Assembly: GCF_002192415.1 (NCBI RefSeq)
Contig: NZ_CP021780.1
Coordinates: 620,001-684,000 of the forward strand
DNA length: 64,000 nucleotides
DNA from: Paenibacillus donghaensis
GTDB lineage: Bacteria; Bacillota; Bacilli; Paenibacillales; Paenibacillaceae
Reading direction: 5' to 3'
This document shows, piece after piece, positions 28,100 through 37,696 of the stretch (the stretch's first letter is position 1; every line of letters begins with the position of its first letter). The translations under genes were made by a program, and so were the position numbers. The notes below the pieces were generated by a model that saw nothing but the letters and a program-made list of their open reading frames with translations, searched no databases and was not told the origin of the DNA.

Positions 28100-28330
28100 G
28101 CCACCAGTAACCCGCGCTTAACTTTCAGACTCTTGCGGACTCAGCAGCCCCTATTTGCTGTAAAAAGGCTGTTTTGCAGGATTAACGGACTCAGGAGCCC
28201 CTATTCAAGCGAAAATCCACTATTTAGGGCCTATTTTGCCGACATAGCGGCTATGCGGTCCGCTAGACTCCAAACCATGGCAGCAATGAGGAAATAGGAG
28301 CTATAGGGTCCGTTAGGACGTGGGTTATCT
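28100..28330. repeat. Probable dispersed intergenic repeat with inverted ends
   Basis: GGACTCAGCAGCCCCTATTT (28138-28157) recurs as GGACTCAGGAGCCCCTATT at 28186-28204, and a diverged inverse copy AAATAGGAGCTATAGGGTCC lies at 28291-28310. Genic signals are absent. Paenibacillus genomes carry repeats of this style; I recall this rather than having compared it. Confidence 0.5.
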
Positions 28331-28447
28331 GAAGTTCGGGTGGGGGAGGGTTTGGGTTAAGGTAGCGTGATCCCACAACCTTCTCGAGTAACCTTCTATA
28401 TCCTCGCAGGGTCCTAAGTAGTAACCGATTACTAAACTAAAGGCTGA

Positions 28448-28490
28448 GGACTGTCTTATCCGCACGATATGCGGTAAGATAGTCCCTTTT
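28448..28490 (+). terminator. Intrinsic terminator upstream of the riboswitch
   Basis: GGACT-GTCTTA and TAAGAT-AGTCC enclose an inner CCGC/GCGG stem, followed by TTTTT. It isolates the c-di-GMP riboswitch transcript from upstream reading. Confidence 0.8.
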
Positions 28491-28627
28491 TACTCATTTT
28501 AATCCCATAAAAAGGTATAAATAGAACATCTTAATTTTACAGGAATAAATTCCGATAATGAAAGAGTCCTGTACATCAAAACTCGCACCTACAAAATCAA
28601 AAAGGGACATAAAAACCGAGTTTGGAA

Positions 28628-28714
28628 CAAAGGCAAATCCGTACGAAAGTCGGAGACGCAAAGCCACGGGTCTACTTCATCCAAGGGAGGATGTTAAGAC
28701 AGCCGGGCCACTCA
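28628..28714 (+). promoter_or_regulatory. Cyclic di-GMP-I (GEMM) riboswitch
   Basis: The conserved GEMM-I parts occur in order: AAAGGCAAATCCG, a GAAA-type tetraloop (TACGAAAGT), CGGAGACGCAAAGCCACGGG, a second stem CATCC-AAGGG-AGGATG at 28678-28692, then ACAGCCGGGCC. It senses c-di-GMP. Downstream, AGGCAC...GTGCCT (28715-28739) forms a hairpin without a T run 11 bases before the GGGGGAG site, so control may be at translation. It precedes the SLH and Rhs genes by about 50 bp. Confidence 0.88.
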
Positions 28715-28766
28715 AGGCACTTGGTTATTTGGCGTGCCTACAAATAGCGCTGGGGGAGAGAAGTGA

Positions 28767-30920
28767 ATGAGGTTTAGAAGGGATATGAAGTTGTCGCGGT
28801 CGGTTGTGGCCGCAGTGGTGGCGGTGTGTATGCTTGCGGGGCTGTTCATCAGTAGTCTTAGCATGAAGGAGGTTTCGGCAGCCGGGACAGATCCGGGCAG
28901 AACGGACTATAGCATATCCGGAGACCGGATTGTATGGCTGGAAGCAGGTGCGAACGGTGTGAAACAGGTGTACGCGCTGAATCAGAGCAGTGGTGCAGGT
29001 ACTGTGCTTACGACGAGTTCATCCGCCAAGGATGCGCCTTATATGAGCGGAAACGTTGCAGTGTGGGCGGATAAGGGAACGGAGCAGGAATCCTCCTTGA
29101 ACTGGGACATCTATAGTTCCGATCTGGAGACAGGCACCCGCAGGAAGCTTAATCAGCAGTCCGGACAATATGGCAATCCAACTACGGATGGAGTTGGCGT
29201 GGTCTGGTATGAGCGCAAGCATTACGGCAGCATGATCTATCATGATCTGGCAACGGGCGTTGAAGCTGATCTCGGCGAAGGTCGATTCCCGGTGCTGGCC
29301 GGTGGAAATGTGGTGTATAAGAATGCCCGTGACGGAGGCCTCGGTCTGCTGAATTTGAGCAGCGGAGTTACGCGTGCGATTGTTAGCCTGGGCGGAGCTA
29401 GCTATGTGGACTGGTTTGTTTTTAACGGGAGCTATGTGCTGTTCAAGCAAAAAAACGGCGCCTCCGAGAGCAAATATGTGCTTATGAATATCAAGGATCT
29501 GACTGCTCAGCCTGTGGATCTCACTGAGATGAAGCCTGGAGGAACAGAGTATGCCTTCATGTCCATAGGTGAGGGGCAAGCGGTGTTTCAAGAGGAAGTG
29601 GACGGTGCTGTCACGCTGCAGCAAGTAAACCTCTCTACATATGCAGTAAAACCGCTGCCAGGATTAGAGCCGGGAGCAAAGCTGATCGGAATAAGCGGGG
29701 ATAAGCTGCTCTATAGCAACAAGGATGACTACATAGAATCGATTGACTTGAAAGAAGGATCAACCAATCCAAGTCCGGAAACGACTCCATCCCCAGGCAC
29801 AAACCCAGATCCTGGAACAAACCCAGATCCTGGCACAAGCCCAAATCCAGGTACAAGCCCAAATCCGGGAACAAACCCAAATCCAGGTACAGCCCCGAAC
29901 ACGGGTTTAATCCCGGAAGTGAAGATCCCTGTGGTAACCGGAGCCAAGGATAGTCAGGTAATCGGAAGTGCTGGAGGTACCTTGTCCGTACTGAATGGCT
30001 GGGCGCGGCTGGAGATTTCAGCAGGAACATTCCCGGACAACACCAGCGTAAGCTTGGCTCAGGCTGAGCTGGAGACAGAGGTACTGCTCGACTCAAGTGG
30101 CCACAAACTGCTGAAGGCAGGTTCCGCCTGGCAGGTACAAGCAAGTGCTCCATTCCTAATTCCGGCCAAGCTGGCGGTAGGGTATCCGAAGGAAGAACCT
30201 TGGACGGCAGAGCGTGAGAAGCTTGGAATCTACAGCTACAATCCGGCAAAAGGCATCTGGAGCTATATTGGCGGAGTGACTGCGGCGGAAGACGGCTTCG
30301 TAGAGGCCAGGATTGCAGCTTCTGGACTGTATGCGATAATGCTGCGCGAAGCTAAATTCACAGATATGTCAGGCCACTGGGCACAGCAAGCCGTAGAGGT
30401 GCTGGCGGCAAGAGGAATTGTGAATGGGATGAACGGCACCCTATATGCGCCAAAAGGCATCCTGACCCGGGCTGAATTCACCAAGCTGCTGGCAGCAGCT
30501 CTTCAATTGCAGCCGCTGCAGCCAGATACGCCGACCTTCCGTGATGTTTCAGCTGCGAACTGGTCCTATGCTTATGTGGAAGCGGCAGCGTCGGCAGGAA
30601 TCGTAACCGGAGAAGCAGGACTGTTTCACGGCAATGATCCGCTGACCCGCGAACAGATGATGGTCATGCTGATCAGAGCGATTGACAGCACTGTGACTAA
30701 TCCGACTACTGTTGCGGATTCGGCCAAGTCTCGGGCTGGACTCTCCGGATTCAAGGACAGCGCCAGCATCAGCAAATGGGCACGGGATTCCGTAGCTGCG
30801 GCGGTTGAGAAGAAGCTGGTGCAGGGTGACGGACAGCTTCTGAAGCCTAAAGATTCATCAACGAGAGCCGAAGCGGCAGTCATTATGTACAAGCTGCTGG
30901 CTGAGCTGAAATTACTCTAA
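28767..30920 (+). CDS. SLH-domain surface protein with Pro/Asn/Gly-rich linker
   Basis: A 717-residue exported protein. A signal peptide (about 1-38) is followed by a beta-propeller-like region (45-330; strands such as GDRIVWLEAGANG and GVGVVWYERKHYG), a PGTNPDPGT-type linker (335-378), a ZU5-like beta domain (390-525) and three SLH domains (530-717: FTDMSGHWAQQAVEVLAARG; FRDVSAANWSYAYVEAAAS; FKDSASISKWARDSVAAAVE). SLH domains anchor proteins to secondary cell-wall polymer. It is preceded by the c-di-GMP riboswitch and followed after 25 bp by the Rhs gene, so both surface proteins should rise or fall with c-di-GMP. Confidence 0.88.
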   Translation: MRFRRDMKLSRSVVAAVVAVCMLAGLFISSLSMKEVSAAGTDPGRTDYSISGDRIVWLEAGANGVKQVYALNQSSGAGTVLTTSSSAKDAPYMSGNVAVWADKGTEQESSLNWDIYSSDLETGTRRKLNQQSGQYGNPTTDGVGVVWYERKHYGSMIYHDLATGVEADLGEGRFPVLAGGNVVYKNARDGGLGLLNLSSGVTRAIVSLGGASYVDWFVFNGSYVLFKQKNGASESKYVLMNIKDLTAQPVDLTEMKPGGTEYAFMSIGEGQAVFQEEVDGAVTLQQVNLSTYAVKPLPGLEPGAKLIGISGDKLLYSNKDDYIESIDLKEGSTNPSPETTPSPGTNPDPGTNPDPGTSPNPGTSPNPGTNPNPGTAPNTGLIPEVKIPVVTGAKDSQVIGSAGGTLSVLNGWARLEISAGTFPDNTSVSLAQAELETEVLLDSSGHKLLKAGSAWQVQASAPFLIPAKLAVGYPKEEPWTAEREKLGIYSYNPAKGIWSYIGGVTAAEDGFVEARIAASGLYAIMLREAKFTDMSGHWAQQAVEVLAARGIVNGMNGTLYAPKGILTRAEFTKLLAAALQLQPLQPDTPTFRDVSAANWSYAYVEAAASAGIVTGEAGLFHGNDPLTREQMMVMLIRAIDSTVTNPTTVADSAKSRAGLSGFKDSASISKWARDSVAAAVEKKLVQGDGQLLKPKDSSTRAEAAVIMYKLLAELKLL
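29780..29905 (+). repeat. Tandem 18-bp coding repeat (PNPGTx hexapeptide)
   Basis: About seven units coding for PSPGTN, PDPGTN, PDPGTS, PNPGTS, PNPGTN and PNPGTA in a row inside the SLH protein. It forms a flexible wall-spanning linker. Tandem repeats like this vary in number by slippage. Confidence 0.85.
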
Positions 30921-30945
30921 CTTATAACAGATAGGAGAACAATCT

Positions 30946-33900
30946 ATGAAATTCCGAGCGTTAAAAAGGAAGCGGCGCAGCGGTGGCATGAAGGCGTATT
31001 TTAACCTCATGCTTGCGCTGCTGCTGGTCATAACTTACATTCCGGTCCTTCCGGGACTAGACAAGTGGACATCGTCAGCCTATGCGGCAACCAACATGCG
31101 GATTGAGCCGAGTGAGCTTAACCCGGAATCGGGAAATACGGTTAAAATCATCTTCAGTTTCAACGCGGCTGACGATGGCCAGGAGAATCATAAGACGAAT
31201 ATTAGCCTATGTATTCCGCAGCAGGACGGCTCTGCCCCGCTCCTCGGGGATCTGATTACGAGCGGTGTGTATCCAACGAAGCTGAACGGTAATTACATCG
31301 TTCATGAATATGATTGGGACGGGAAAATCGGCGGCGTACCGCTGGATGAAGGGCGCTATAATATCTGCATCTCTCCTGCTGAGTATAACGGTGTTGGCGT
31401 GTACTACGGGCAGATTGCCAGCTTCGAAATTCTTGGCGGCGACGAGATTTCTCCTCCGGCAGCATTGCAGATCAAACCTGCTGCCTCTGGACAATCGGTG
31501 GTTTCAGGGACTGCGGAACCAGGGACTCTACTAGAAGTAGAACTCTACTATCCATCCAGCGGAGAAGAACGGCTGTACTCCAATATTGCAGTCAACAGCG
31601 CTGGACAATGGAGCGAACCGATCGGGATTACGCTGGGTGAAACTACGCATATCACGGCGAGGGCGAAGAAGGACGGCAAGCTCTCAGGATATTCAGAGCC
31701 GCTTGCGGTGCTGCGTGCGCCTATGCCTGCTTTTGCACTCAGCTGGAAAGCTCTGGCGGCCTATTATTATAAGCTGGATACGGTTCAGGGCATGGAAGAG
31801 AAGGCTCAGGACATTGCCGTATTGAACCAGTCTGCGACCTGGGCGGGAACAATCAGCGGCTTGACCAGCATTCTGCTGACCCATCCGCAGACCAGCCGGG
31901 CTATCGCCAGCGGGGATCTGCCGCAGTTTACGGAAGCGGCTATCCAGGACCGGCTGCGGATCGTGAACCCGTCTGGACAGGCGCCGGTTGATCCGGCCCG
32001 GGGAGATTTTGTCTACTCCAGCGATTCGATTCGTCTGCAAGCGTTGATGCCGCTACAATTCGGCCTGAACTATTTAAGTCGTGACCCGTTTACAGGTGTA
32101 AGTGGACTTGGATGGCATCACAGCTATGAATGGAAGCTGACTGCGGTAGAAGACGGCAAGGTAGAAGTGATGAGCCCGGATGGCTCACGCTTTGAGTATA
32201 TGCCTTTGGCGGGAGGACAGTATCTGGCACCGCGCGGCACCGACTGGACGCTGAGTGCCCCATCAGCAGGAGCATATACGCTCACATCGCCTCAAGGCGA
32301 TCTATACCGGTTCAATGCAGAAGGGCTGCTGCAATCCATCATGGATTTGAATGGGAATAAGATTACTTTTGCATATCAGGGTACGAAGCTGGAAGCGGTC
32401 AGTACAGCCGGGGCTTCTCTGAGCTTAAGCTATGACGGAGCAGGGAAGCTGATTGCTGTAAGTGATCCAACCAGCCGCCAAATGTCATTTCATTATGATA
32501 CGGCAAGCGGTGACCTGACTTCGATTACTGATGTGGATGGAGCCACAACCAAGCTTACCTATGATAACAGCCATCATGTGCTCAGTGTAACGGATGCCAA
32601 AGGGACCGCGGCGATGAGTGTAACTTATGATGACAATCAGCGTGTAACCGGCTTTACCGACTTCTACGGGCAGTCTAGTTCTTCCAGCTATGAAGGGCGC
32701 GTGGCTCCAGTGGTTAGGGGAGAACAGCCTGAAGGCGGCGAGACAGGGATAGATCCCGCGAACGGACGGGACATTCCGGACTCGGATGAAGTGATTGTAT
32801 CCGGTACGATGCATAATCTTGCCCATGCACCTGCATACCGGCAGGTTGAAGGGCTGAAGCCGCTCATAGCCGACTATTTGGCGGGCAGCATCGGAGCCAT
32901 CGAGAACAAACGGGATGCCTTCATTGCTTCTGCGGTTGCCGCTCCAGGCGGGATTGCTGCCGTCCAAAGCTCAATTGCGGCCAGCAGCGCATCCCCTGCA
33001 GTTGTCAGTTCGGGCCAATTAAATGTTGAAGAAAGCGTAACGTTCGGGTCGCCGATTAAGCCTGTAGTCCTCATCGTGGACGGGATGAATACGAACCGGG
33101 ATATTACGGTGCGCGTATACGGTACGCTGATTCTGAAGCAGGGACTTAACGCTAATACCAAGCTTGCACTGGATGTGCAGAAGGTTCAAGGGTTGTACGG
33201 CAATCTGTGGTCCGGCGGAACGATTCATCTCAACAATGATTCATCCGTAACTGTGGGGGATACGCTGCAAACGGGCAGTCTGACCTACAACAGCGGCGGG
33301 CTAACCATTGATGCCCAGCGGGTTCTAATTGCCGGAGACTTGTCCATCAACACACGGGTAGAAATGAACATTGCCCAGGAGATGGTCGTTGGCGGGATGG
33401 TGTCCAATAACCAGACGGCGAATTTGACCGTGAACGGCGGTGACCTGTTCGTTCGCGACAACGTTAGTGTCAACAATAATCTGAAGGTACAGACGGGCGG
33501 TCTGTTCGTCCTTGGCGGAGATATGACGCCTAACCAGACTCCTGTTGTTCATACGGGAGTAGGAACAGGCAAGACCATTTTGACCTATTCGGAGAGCGGT
33601 GCAGGTAGTGCAGGTTCCGGGAATGCGAAAGTGGTGAGTGCTGCCGGATTAGCCTCCTCTATCGCTACTACTGCGAATAAGACAACATGGACCAATGCGC
33701 TGCAGCAAGATACTGCTTATGTCTGGAACAAGAATTTTCAAGTCGTTCAGCGGCAAGCGGCAAATGGTTCCATCGTAAAATACAGCTATGACAGCAGCGA
33801 CCGGGTAACCGCCATTACAGACGCTAACGGTAATAAAGGGAAATTGGCATATGACGAGCGCGGGAATGTTACGCAGATGACGGATGAGAATGGTTATTCC

Positions 33901-36900
33901 ACACTCACACGTTATAATGCCTTGAACCGCCCGGTTGAGGAGATAGATGCCCTTGGCAATCGTTCCACCTACGAATATGATACAGTGGGCAATCTTGTCA
34001 AAAGTACCGATGCACTCGGCAGCACTGTCACCATTGCAAGAGACAACGCAGGGATTCCGGTCTCCGTAACCGACGCCGAAGGGCATACAACAGCATATAC
34101 CAATGATGCTGACGGGTTCGCACAGAAAATCAAGGACCCAAGCGGATATACCACCGTGATTGAGCGTGATACCCTGCACCGTACCACCCATGTGGCGGAT
34201 GCCGAAGGCAAGCTGCAAGGTATCGAATATGACAAGAAGGATCGTGCGGTTGCCGTAACCAATGCGCTGGGCCAGACGAGCAGCGTCACCTACGATACCA
34301 ATGGCAATCCGGTGAAGCATACGGACGAAGCGGGAACAAAAACAGTCAGTAATTATGAGGTGTACCGTCTGAGCGGTACTGAGGACGCACTTCAGAACAG
34401 CACCACCCAAACTTATGATGCGCTTGGCCGCGTCATAGAAGCGAAGGATGAAGCGGGAGCAGTTACTGCTTACAGCTACGACAATGTCGGACAACTGAAG
34501 GAAGTTACCGATGCTGAAGGCAAGGCAAGCAGGTATACCTATGACGATAACGGAAATATGCTCAGCCAGAAAGATGCGAAGGGTAATATCACCTCCTACA
34601 CTTACAGTAAACGCAATGAACTGTTGAGTGTAACCGATCCACTCGGAGTCAAGACGCTTTACCGTTACGATGCGGCTGGCAATACGATCAAAGAGACGGA
34701 TGCGCTGGGCAATAGCACTTATTATGACTACGATGCGCTCGGACAGCTGGTGAAGGTAACAGATGCACTTGATGCGGTAACTGAATACCAGTACGACAAG
34801 AACGGTAACCAGGTCGCCGTCATCGACGCTAATCATTCCATCTGGAAGACCAAATACGACAGCAGGGGTCTGGATAAGGGAACAATCAATCCGCTGAATG
34901 AGGAAACTGCGGTAACCCGCAATGCACGTGGGCTAATGACTGAATTCACGGATGCAGCAGGCCAGAAGACTTCTTATGAATACGATGATTTGGGACGGAG
35001 TACACGGGTCCGCAATGCCCTAGGCTATGAGACCTCCTATATCTATGACGCCCAAGGCAATGTAGAGAAGATCGTGGATGCGAATCATCACGAAACAGAT
35101 TTCACCTATGATCCGCTGGGCCGGTTAACGGACGTGAAGAATGCGGAGGACAGCACCACCCATTACTCCTATGACGCCTCCGGTAACTTGCTGGACAAAA
35201 CCAATGCCCTGGGCGCAGTGACTTCCTACCATTATGATGCACTTAACCGGGTGATTGAATCGGTGAATCCGCTGCAGGAGAAGACCACTAGGGTCTATGA
35301 TGAGAACGGCAATCTGCAGAAGGTCACCGAACCGGATAATAATACAACTGTGTATGCCTATAACAAAGGCGATCAAGTGGTGCAAATTAAGTACGGTAGC
35401 GTTCTTTCGGTAAATTATAAATATGACCTCGCGGGACGCCGTGAGATGATGACGGACAGCACGGGGGACACAAGATATACCTATGACGCGCTGAACCGGC
35501 CAACCTCTGTCATTGATCCGGGCGGCAATAATGTGCGTTATGAATGGACCGCAACCGGACAGCGCAGCAGAGTAATCTACCCGGATAACACTGTGGTGAG
35601 CTATGACTACGACAAGCTAAACCGGATTAAGCAGGTGACGGATGCGCAGAACCAGACGACCAGCTATCAATATGATGCGGGCGGCCGGTTGACCGATAAG
35701 CTGCTGCCGAACACCGGCCACAGCACATACACCTATGACGGGGTTGGACAACTGCTGGAGATGAAGCATCAGGCACCGGGCGGCGGGCTTCTGGAGCAAC
35801 TGACCTATGTCTACGATCCGGCAGGGAACAAAATACGCACAGAGCGCCTGGAAGGCGGCAGCGATGAGGATCATCCGACCGGTGTACAGCGTCCGGCAGA
35901 CATCTCGGATTATGCTTACGATGCACTGGACCAGCTGGTTCAAGTGCAGAAGCAGAACGGCTCCAAGGTCGTCTACTCCTACGACACTGTAGGTAATCGT
36001 CTGAGCAAAGAGATGACAGAGGCCGGAATTAACACCTCGGAGAGTTATACCTACGATGCGGCCAACAAGCTGACCCATTTCGAAAAAGGCAGCGACTACA
36101 AAGATTATGCCTACGATAAGCGCGGCAATCTGCTGGAAGTGAGCGGGATCGATAGCCAAGCGGCGCTGAGCCTGTTCACGGCAAAGGCCAACGTTCAGAA
36201 AATTACCGTACCGGAAAGTGTATATTCGGATACGGCTGCAAGCGGACTGGAATCAGGCGTAACGGAAGAGGTCTACGGAGCAGATGAAGTGCTTAACCCC
36301 GAAGCACTGCTGAAGGCTGCGCTGGCTGCAGGCCCGCAGGTGCTGGAGAGCAACCGCTGGGATGCATCGAATCGCCTGATCGGGAACACCAACGCATCCG
36401 GCGACATCACCACGTACAAGTATGACGGTGACGGCAACCGGGTCAATATGCGGACAACCATCGGTGATGGTGCCATTCAGGATGCGTACCTGTCCGGGAA
36501 TCCTGCCGGCAAGCGGGATGGCTGGGAGCCGCAGTACAAGAAGCGGCAACTGGATCTTTATTTTACCAATGACATTACCATGAGCATTCCGCAGCCATTG
36601 ACCGCAACCGGAGCCACCGGACAGAACTGGAAGCAGTCCTATGTATACGGAGCTGGTGAAGAGCGGATCAGCATGAGCTATTCGGTAAGCGGGGATGAGA
36701 GCAACGATTGGGAGCCGACTGCCGGAGCCAGCGGAGCGGGTACGGCGGCGGGTGCGCCGAAGACACTCTATTATCTCAGTGATGCGCAGGGCAGCGTCAT
36801 TGGGCTGGAAGGCCAGGACGGCAGTATGTCCGCACGGTACCACTACGATGAATTCGGTGTCAGCGAGAATCCAGAGAAATTCGACCTGAACTGGTCCGGC

Positions 36901-37674
36901 CCGGACAACTTGTTCGGCTACACGAGCCTGGGCTATGATTACTACAGCGGCTACTCCCATGCGCAAGCGCGGGATTTTGACTCCAGTATTGGACGGTTTA
37001 TCAATGAGGATACGTATGAGGGGCAGATTGATAATCCGCTGACGTTGAATTTGTATACGTATGTGGAGAATAATCCGCTGATTTATTCTGACCCGAGTGG
37101 ACATAAAGTTTGGCTGATTCATGGAACATTTTCAAATGGAGATACATGGACACCAGATTTTGTGAAGTATGTGGAAGGTCTGTTTAATGAATCAAGTGAT
37201 AAGTTAAATTGGACAGGAAAGAATAATAGTGGTGCTCGTTCTGATGCGTCAGAAGAGATGTTGAACCAAGTCTACGAATGGCATAAGGAAAATCCTAATG
37301 AGCCCATTAGACTAGTGAGTCATAGTCATGGAGGGAACGTAGCAATCCTGTTGACTAATTTGTTAGCTAAAAAAGGAATGGAAGTAGAAACCTTGATTAC
37401 TATTGCAACTCCTGTGAGGGAATATAAACTCGAAACAAAGGTGGGGCAACATATTCAGATGTATAATAATCGAGATAGTGTTCAAGGAGATTTTGGAGGG
37501 AAATGGTTGGTGTTTTTCCCAACTACAAGAAAATTTAAAGGCGCAGAAAACGTGCGAGCTAAGGATGCTGAGAAGAAAGGAACTAAAATCCAAGCTCATT
37601 CAGCAATGCACAGCAACGTAGATATTTGGAAAAAGTATATTGAGCCAATATTAAAGAAATCGGCTAATGATTGA
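30946..37674 (+). CDS. Rhs/YD-repeat polymorphic toxin with lipase-like tip
   Basis: A 2242-residue exported protein. Signal-like N-terminus (1-47), a beta-domain (50-260), a DUF6531-like start of the shell near 345-400 (NPSGQAPVDPARGDF), YD repeats at about 430-590 and 930-2000 (many YxYDxxGxL units), a beta-helix-like insert at about 690-900, and the core end YVENNPLIYSDPSGH with DPSG at 2049-2052. After it the 190-residue tip (VWLIHGTFSNGD...) turns AT-rich and carries an alpha/beta-hydrolase nucleophile elbow, SHSHGG with S2127. This is the standard plan of contact-dependent Rhs toxins: a constant shell and a variable effector. The tip is probably a lipase or esterase. It follows the SLH gene by 25 bp with AGGAG RBS. 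Confidence 0.9.
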   Translation: MKFRALKRKRRSGGMKAYFNLMLALLLVITYIPVLPGLDKWTSSAYAATNMRIEPSELNPESGNTVKIIFSFNAADDGQENHKTNISLCIPQQDGSAPLLGDLITSGVYPTKLNGNYIVHEYDWDGKIGGVPLDEGRYNICISPAEYNGVGVYYGQIASFEILGGDEISPPAALQIKPAASGQSVVSGTAEPGTLLEVELYYPSSGEERLYSNIAVNSAGQWSEPIGITLGETTHITARAKKDGKLSGYSEPLAVLRAPMPAFALSWKALAAYYYKLDTVQGMEEKAQDIAVLNQSATWAGTISGLTSILLTHPQTSRAIASGDLPQFTEAAIQDRLRIVNPSGQAPVDPARGDFVYSSDSIRLQALMPLQFGLNYLSRDPFTGVSGLGWHHSYEWKLTAVEDGKVEVMSPDGSRFEYMPLAGGQYLAPRGTDWTLSAPSAGAYTLTSPQGDLYRFNAEGLLQSIMDLNGNKITFAYQGTKLEAVSTAGASLSLSYDGAGKLIAVSDPTSRQMSFHYDTASGDLTSITDVDGATTKLTYDNSHHVLSVTDAKGTAAMSVTYDDNQRVTGFTDFYGQSSSSSYEGRVAPVVRGEQPEGGETGIDPANGRDIPDSDEVIVSGTMHNLAHAPAYRQVEGLKPLIADYLAGSIGAIENKRDAFIASAVAAPGGIAAVQSSIAASSASPAVVSSGQLNVEESVTFGSPIKPVVLIVDGMNTNRDITVRVYGTLILKQGLNANTKLALDVQKVQGLYGNLWSGGTIHLNNDSSVTVGDTLQTGSLTYNSGGLTIDAQRVLIAGDLSINTRVEMNIAQEMVVGGMVSNNQTANLTVNGGDLFVRDNVSVNNNLKVQTGGLFVLGGDMTPNQTPVVHTGVGTGKTILTYSESGAGSAGSGNAKVVSAAGLASSIATTANKTTWTNALQQDTAYVWNKNFQVVQRQAANGSIVKYSYDSSDRVTAITDANGNKGKLAYDERGNVTQMTDENGYSTLTRYNALNRPVEEIDALGNRSTYEYDTVGNLVKSTDALGSTVTIARDNAGIPVSVTDAEGHTTAYTNDADGFAQKIKDPSGYTTVIERDTLHRTTHVADAEGKLQGIEYDKKDRAVAVTNALGQTSSVTYDTNGNPVKHTDEAGTKTVSNYEVYRLSGTEDALQNSTTQTYDALGRVIEAKDEAGAVTAYSYDNVGQLKEVTDAEGKASRYTYDDNGNMLSQKDAKGNITSYTYSKRNELLSVTDPLGVKTLYRYDAAGNTIKETDALGNSTYYDYDALGQLVKVTDALDAVTEYQYDKNGNQVAVIDANHSIWKTKYDSRGLDKGTINPLNEETAVTRNARGLMTEFTDAAGQKTSYEYDDLGRSTRVRNALGYETSYIYDAQGNVEKIVDANHHETDFTYDPLGRLTDVKNAEDSTTHYSYDASGNLLDKTNALGAVTSYHYDALNRVIESVNPLQEKTTRVYDENGNLQKVTEPDNNTTVYAYNKGDQVVQIKYGSVLSVNYKYDLAGRREMMTDSTGDTRYTYDALNRPTSVIDPGGNNVRYEWTATGQRSRVIYPDNTVVSYDYDKLNRIKQVTDAQNQTTSYQYDAGGRLTDKLLPNTGHSTYTYDGVGQLLEMKHQAPGGGLLEQLTYVYDPAGNKIRTERLEGGSDEDHPTGVQRPADISDYAYDALDQLVQVQKQNGSKVVYSYDTVGNRLSKEMTEAGINTSESYTYDAANKLTHFEKGSDYKDYAYDKRGNLLEVSGIDSQAALSLFTAKANVQKITVPESVYSDTAASGLESGVTEEVYGADEVLNPEALLKAALAAGPQVLESNRWDASNRLIGNTNASGDITTYKYDGDGNRVNMRTTIGDGAIQDAYLSGNPAGKRDGWEPQYKKRQLDLYFTNDITMSIPQPLTATGATGQNWKQSYVYGAGEERISMSYSVSGDESNDWEPTAGASGAGTAAGAPKTLYYLSDAQGSVIGLEGQDGSMSARYHYDEFGVSENPEKFDLNWSGPDNLFGYTSLGYDYYSGYSHAQARDFDSSIGRFINEDTYEGQIDNPLTLNLYTYVENNPLIYSDPSGHKVWLIHGTFSNGDTWTPDFVKYVEGLFNESSDKLNWTGKNNSGARSDASEEMLNQVYEWHKENPNEPIRLVSHSHGGNVAILLTNLLAKKGMEVETLITIATPVREYKLETKVGQHIQMYNNRDSVQGDFGGKWLVFFPTTRKFKGAENVRAKDAEKKGTKIQAHSAMHSNVDIWKKYIEPILKKSAND

Positions 37675-37696
37675 TAAGTAACTAAGGGGGAAGAGT

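Larger units (their letters stand above)
27867..28627. other. Long intergenic region with repeat and terminator
   Basis: Apart from the entries at 28100-28330 (repeat) and 28448-28490 (terminator) no supported gene is seen. A 62-codon minus-strand frame at 27916-28104 was considered and not accepted. Confidence 0.5.

Noticed and set aside
27916..28104. 62-codon minus-strand frame (GTG start)
   Set aside because: No RBS, overlap with the repeat region and no family seen. It could be a small gene but cannot be supported.
29780..29905. CRISPR-like array
   Set aside because: The 18-bp units have no spacers and are in frame, coding a PNPGT linker.
33649..34836. 395-codon open frame on the minus strand inside the Rhs gene
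   Set aside because: It mirrors the YD-repeat codons of the true plus-strand gene, has repetitive content imposed by the other strand and has no RBS. The same holds for 35617-36159 and 36253-37122.
33780..36130. CRISPR or tandem DNA repeats
   Set aside because: The periodic pattern is explained by protein YD repeats with degenerate codons.
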